Part shown: one piece after another, positions 59,437 to 64,000 of the stretch
Position numbering within the stretch: the stretch's first letter is position 1
Layout of the letters: each line of letters opens with the position of its first letter
NCBI GenBank assembly: GCA_032433765.1
Contig: JAVIAB010000073.1
Span: 62,642,552-62,706,551 of the forward strand
Length of the DNA stretch: 64,000 nt
Origin: Megaustenia siamemsis
Lineage: Eukaryota > Mollusca > Gastropoda > Stylommatophora > Ariophantidae
Direction of reading: 5' to 3'
Program-made: the position numbers and the translations under genes
The notes under the pieces: generated by a model
What the model was told of the DNA's origin: nothing
The model's input: the letters and a program-made list of their open reading frames with translations, nothing else
The model's database searches: none

Positions 59437-60022
59437 GTACTTATTGGAATTAAGCTGTCTGGTCCTTTCGTCCATTGCATAAACTTTTAAGAGATTTCAG
59501 ATTGCTTGCTGTTTTGTCCTTTGCAAACAATTTTTTTACGGTATGTTTTATATAGCTACCAAAATTCCTTTTCTTTCATTTTTACCGTAGCCTAAGGCAA
59601 CATTTCGTGAGTAGCTGTGTCCACATTTCAATTTAATTTTCCTTTTACCAGATTAACCTAACCATCACGTCTAAGTATTTTATTCCCATATAAATTACTT
59701 CTTTTACCTCGCTGAATTATCTTTCATCTTGTATAATAATAAGCCTTCCTGTGACAAATCTTCCTTTATTATTATGTTAATTGGACAGTTGATGGTGAAA
59801 TTTCTCAAGGTCTATGGATGCGCAAAAAATGCATTGGTTGTCTAGTACCATCTGTGTCCTCTGCTTACTTGCCTTGGGCGAGATGACTTATTATTCCACC
59901 TAATGTTACTTTTTTAGAACTATGACTTTTCTCAACATCTTACCAGTTATATAAAATCACGAGAATAAAAATATTTATTCGGAAAATGTTGTTGGTTTTT
60001 GTTGCCTTTTATGTTTCATCCA

Positions 60023-60053
<31 letters not shown>

Positions 60054-60625
60054 TTTTTAAATATATATATATATATATATAATTGTGTGTAAAGTCAGAA
60101 TAGCGTGTGTGTGTATGTGGAAACTTAGCATAATATTTGTATGTGTCCTCTTACTTCCCGATCCTCCCCCTCCTCCACTTTTTTTCCTTTTATACACTTT
60201 TCCATCTACCCGCCCATGCCTCCGATACAAAACCGCCTCTTAAAAAAGTAAAACAAAACAAAATTCAAAACACTAAAAGAAAAAAAAACACAAATAAATC
60301 CATCAAATTCCGACTCTATCTATTTTTCATTTTATAAAATAACCAACTCCATATTCAAATCAACCTAGTTACGTCACAACACCAGCTAATGACTTCACAA
60401 AAGTTGGTTCTACAACCGCTAATTACGTCTGAATATTACGTTCTAGTACCGTTTTATGTATACTAAATAGCATAATTCACTACTGATATCATAAAAGTAA
60501 ATAACAGAAACAACAATTGCCAATTACTAATAATATTCTACACAATATGTTTGCTTAGATTATAACCCCAAACTCTCATGACTGCTTAAATACAGTATCT
60601 TTTCTTTATGTTTTTATCTGAACAG
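59437..60625. other. Intron sequence with (AT)n tract, no gene seen
   Basis: (AT)n/T-run/(AT)n at about 60020-60081. A block near 59460-59500 (cgtccattgcataaac, gagatttcagat) echoes the left flank of the DNA transposon at 57320-57355. Otherwise unrecognised. Confidence 0.45.
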
Positions 60626-60763
60626 ATCTGGCGAGTTGAAAACAAAGACTTAGTGCCTCAGCCAGAAGATACATATGGCATCTTCTACACTGGAGACTGT
60701 TATGTCATACTTTATACCTACAATAAAGGCAGTCGGGAAAGCAACATTGTTTACTTCTGGCAA
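60626..60763 (+). CDS. Gelsolin/villin-family protein, exon (start of fourth repeat)
   Basis: A 138-bp exon, 46 codons, phase 0 at both ends, between acceptor tttttatctgaacag and donor gtgagt. It encodes IWRVENKDLVPQPEDTYGIF, YTGDCYVILYTYNKGS and NIVYFWQ. IWRVEN-x-x-LVP, then F-Y-x-GDCYxxLYTY and YxWQ, is the N-terminal hallmark of gelsolin repeat 4; GDCY and the acidic residues contribute to calcium and actin binding in the family. It directly follows DDGSGHVQ of the exon at 47238. Further exons lie right of the window. Confidence 0.92.
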
Positions 60764-61069
60764 GTGAGTACTTTTGACGTGATGATTTATGAATAATTTT
60801 CTCTTACATATTGCTTGCATTTAAACATCAAATGTGTTATTTCGCCTAAAATGTATAGTTTATTTTAACTTTTACTTCATTTTTAGCTCAGCTAATTTTG
60901 AAATATAAGAATCCTATACAATCAATATTTCTCACTTAAACACGCACTCTCCCTCCCTCTCTCTATATCTCTCTCTGTCTCTTTCTGTTTGTGTGTGTGT
61001 GTGTGTTTACAAATATTAAAAAAACAGCACCAACGTAAAACTGTAACCGTCATGTATATGTTATCTTTC
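60764..61069. other. Intron start, no gene; CT- and GT-rich tracts
   Basis: Contains ctctccctccctctctc and (gt)n near 60948-61006. Confidence 0.5.
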
Positions 61070-61490
61070 AGTTATTGAGTTATTTGTGAGTCATCATCAT
61101 GCACTCCAAACATGTTTATGTCCATAGGTGCGCAGATCCCCTCGCCAGCAATTCCTGCAGTGTCCAGCGACTGAGGATTCAAGTTCTGTGTTGGTTGATA
61201 AGTCTTTTTATACGCACACTAAGTTTCTCGTTTCTGGCTGTGCCCATCTTAACTCCCATCTCTTTAATCCGAAGGAGTAACGTGGACTCATGTTTGTCGA
61301 AGTCCTGTGACCTACCCACATCTCAGAGGGTATTGATGAGGCCCACCCGATTCTTGGTTGACCGTCTTCAACAATAGCGCAGTTAGCCAACCTGTCCGCT
61401 CTTTCATTTCCCCGTACTCCTGCATGGCTACGGGCGTAGACAAAGGTCATCCTGCGTATTTTTTTACTTCTGCAGCCACTCTATTCATTG
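61070..61490 (-). mobile_element. LINE family A, copy A5 (RNase H and 3' end only)
   Basis: The minus-strand frame 61208-61450 reads MTFVYARSHAGVRGNERADR then LANCAIVEDGQPRIGWASSI. GNERADRLAN is the end of the RNase H domain. The tail ataactcaataac is at 61070-61085. Confidence 0.75.
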
Positions 61491-61624
61491 CCTATATATA
61501 CAATATAATTATTTTAAAAATATAATAAATTATTATTTCCTTTTGTAATTCGTTAATATGTTCAAAACTACTGGCGGTAGCTGCGGCAACATAGAGAATA
61601 CGCCACTGCTGTGTACACGTTAAA

Positions 61625-62880
61625 TGGTTATGGTTATGGAAGGCGCCGGTATCACTGCAAACGAATTAAAATCCATAATTGCTCAACCGCCCGTGAAGGT
61701 GGAATCATCCGAAATACTAACTCATACCAAAACAAAGAATGGTAGCTGTAGTCCCCATCATAGCAGTCTCAGCACACGTCAAAAGACATAAGGCGAAACC
61801 GCACAGAAAGTGAACACAGCCAACTGTTCCCTGTCATACGATATCATCAATCATCGTAAACAATTGGAATATCGAAACGCGATCAAAACGGATAAAACAC
61901 ATAGCTCACGGTGTGCACAGAACACTTAACTCAGTATCTCCTGCAACAAACCGGACTTTGAATATGAGGAAACTGCAACAGGGAACACTTTTCTTACATA
62001 GCCTTTAATGGTTCCTGCCGCCTATCCACCATATTGATCTGAAGTTCACGTTCTCCTGAAAATGATGATCGTCATATTTTTAAAATGTATAGCGCTTGAT
62101 GATGTTAGGACAGCGTTTTTGACTCCAATTCCGAACATATAAAACATCAGTTAGTCGTGGGATTATCCCCGCCGCACTTTAAACAGCAGACCGTAAGACC
62201 TTCCCGCAATGTGAATTTGTGAAATTATAAACCACGTATTGAAATTATAAAATCACATGTCTACCAGGAGGCGAAGGCGCACCTCATAGCACCAAAGCTG
62301 AAAGTTGACCGCGACCCACAGCTGATGGTCTGCGCCAGGATCGGTGAACTAGAACCATCCAGACAATGCTCCACCTCTCCGTGGTGCCTCTATTAACAGA
62401 CTAACCTGTCTAGTCAGGCCAAGCAAGTAGGGATCGAAGAGGGAAGACAACCTGGTTTTAAAAAATGTCGCGCTGAAGTCGGATGTGTTGGCCCCAAAGG
62501 CACAAATATCACAATTATATTGCAAGCCATAACACAACGCAGACACGCCCACCTAACGTCATCAGGTGAACGCAGCAAGCAAGCAAGCAGCAAGCATTTC
62601 TACCTTAGATCTCACAGTAGCCTTCTTTAATTTAGACATATTTCTTGACTAATATGAAACTCCGAAAGTCAAACCGGTGCTGCAATTTCATGAACACAGA
62701 TTCGTCATTTCACCTTTCAACATTAGCGTATGGTCGGTCTAGGGATATACGATGAGCCAATACAATATAATGACGTCGCACGCACAACAATGGCTGCGCC
62801 CATAGATTCCCGATTACTCTAGTGAAGGCAGCCTACAACAAACGAAACACGGCGCAAATTCCCTAATGTGAAAACTTCGG
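61625..62880 (-). repeat. Repeat R, inverted copy (modules 3, 2, 1) with an unknown insert
   Basis: Module 3 (ggttatggttatgg, 61627), module 2 (about 61737-61975) and the end of module 1 (61975-62195) are the complement of 4760 down to 3850. Module 1 resumes at about 62690-62880. The intervening 62230-62690 is not R. It ends in (gcaa)n near 62572-62600 and may be another SINE-like insertion, but I could not place it. Confidence 0.55.
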
Positions 62881-63192
62881 TTCATGGGAGACCTAAATGC
62901 TAAAGTAGGATCAGACAACAGAGGCTTCGAAGAGATTATGGGAAAACATGGACTTGGAGATATAAACGAGAATGGAGAGATATTTGTGAATTTCTGCGCC
63001 CTTAATCAAGTGAGCCTAGGAGGAACAATATTCCAACATAAAAGAATACACAAAGCTACATGGGTGTCACCAGATCATAGAACGGAAAATCAAATTGATC
63101 ACATATGTATTAATAATGTGTTTAAGTCATCCTTACAGGATGTAAAAGTATATAGAGGGGCAGATGTAGCCTCGGATCATCATCTTCTGATC
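62881..63192 (+). mobile_element. RTE-like LINE endonuclease fragment
   Basis: The open frame reads MGDLNAKVGSDNRGFEEIMG, KHGLGDINENGEIFVNFCAL, ATWVSPDHRTENQIDHICIN and RGADVASDHHLLI. GDLNAKVG, NQIDHI and SDHHL are endonuclease active-site motifs. It meets a minus-strand LINE F tail at about 63190. Confidence 0.75.
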
Positions 63193-64000
63193 ATCATCAT
63201 CATCAAGTACCGGGCCTAGTGGCGTAGGTGATCATGTCTCTCCACAACTTTCGATCTCGGCAGTTATTTATCATTTCTGTTGTTGACCTTCTGCCAAGCC
63301 ATTCTCGTAAGCTGTCTGTTATTTTTTTCTCTTTGCTTCCCTCTATCTCTTCGTCCCTCAATTTTTCCAGTTGTTACAATATATTCCAGTTGTTCTCTTC
63401 TCATTACATGGCCAAAAAATGATGATTGTTTCTTCCTAATATTGGAAATTAGCTCTCTTTTTGCTTTGACCTCTCTCAGAACATTTTCATTACTCTTCTT
63501 AACTGTCCATGGTACTCTCAACATTCTTCTGTAAAACCACATTTCTACTGATTCCAGTGATTTTCTTGTATGTTATCTTATTGTCCATGATTCGCATCCA
63601 TATGTTAAGACTGGCTCTACATAACATTTAAGAACTCTTTTTCTTGTTTCTATTGTCAAAAATGGATTGCAAAGTATCTTCCTCATTTTTTGGATAGCTG
63701 CTTTTGCCTGAACCATTCTGCATCTCACCTCTTTTGTACTTCTTCCGTCTGAGTTTAACAAAGTTCCCAAATATTTAAATTCATTTACCTGTTTTAATAG
63801 TGTTCCACTTGTCTTTATTTTGCACTGAGGTGATGTCTTTTTCTTTGTTGTTACCATTACCTCTGTCTTTTTGCTATTATGACTGAGCCCTTTATTTTTG
63901 CTTTCTTTCACTATTATGTCCAACATTTCTTGTAACTCATTTTCACTCTTAGCGATTAAGACCGTATCATCAGCATACCTTAGATTATTTATATTATGAC
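63186..64000 (-). mobile_element. LINE family F, 3' half, runs off the right edge
   Basis: Minus-strand pieces: LDIIVKESKNKGLSHNSKKT, EVMVTTKKKTSPQCKIKTSG and FKYLGTLLNSDGRSTKEVRC (63573-63926). Then comes FGHVMRREQLEYIVTTGKIE (63264-63542), with one frameshift between. The tail is ggtacttgatgatgatgatg. It is the best copy of the family in the window. Confidence 0.75.

Noticed and set aside
60137..60337. Short frame after the (AT)n tract in the last intron
   Set aside because: Low-complexity, Lys/Asn-rich, no splice or family support.
61625..61645. ggttatggttatgg and ccataaccataacc as possible telomere-like repeat
   Set aside because: Two or three units only, not the animal TTAGGG motif, and always at the end of repeat R module 3.

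Overview
The window looks like intronic and intergenic DNA from a large, repeat-rich animal genome. A mollusc is my best guess. The pointers are an EGF plus fucolectin-like receptor relic, many tRNA-headed SINEs, long (AT)n, (GATA)n and (CT)n tracts, and heavy RTE- and I-type LINE content. Nothing bacterial is present. I cannot name the species.

Only one host gene is convincing. Four short plus-strand exons (5607-5705, 32530-32686, 47238-47332, 60626-60763) have good splice sites and fully compatible phases. Together they encode an uninterrupted stretch of a gelsolin/villin-family actin-binding protein, from the third into the fourth gelsolin repeat. The coding total is 489 bp in about 55 kb; introns of about 27, 14.5 and 13 kb are filled with transposons.

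Layout. 1-2.3 kb: I-type LINE (family A) broken by another LINE and a tRNA-type SINE. 3-5.4 kb: modular repeat R, SINE S2 and simple repeats. 5.6 kb: exon 1. 6.1-9.5 kb: decayed RTE-like LINE D with SINE and repeat insertions. 10-21 kb: relic of a Polinton/Maverick element with inverted ends, ATPase, small basic protein, integrase and capsid-gene fragments. It has been invaded by a complete LINE A inside the ATPase gene and by a minisatellite/ORF composite. 21-31 kb: fragments of an EGF/fucolectin receptor, one split by a nearly intact I-type LINE with perfect 14-bp target duplications, among 37-bp minisatellite arrays. 32.5 kb: exon 2. 33-45 kb: nested RTE- and I-type LINEs, with (GATA)n tracts growing from LINE tails. 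47.2 kb: exon 3. 48-55.3 kb: LINE A hit by LINE B and SINE S1, followed by a Polinton protease relic. 57.4-59.4 kb: a complete but decayed DNA transposon with 104-bp inverted ends and a D-D-E spacing of 92 and 82 residues. 60.6 kb: exon 4. 61-64 kb: LINE and repeat R fragments.

Apart from the host exons, almost everything is mobile DNA and nearly all reading frames are broken. Target-site duplications, which I read directly at many junctions, give a relative order of insertion. LINE families are labelled A to H and K, SINEs S1 to S5, for use in this report only.
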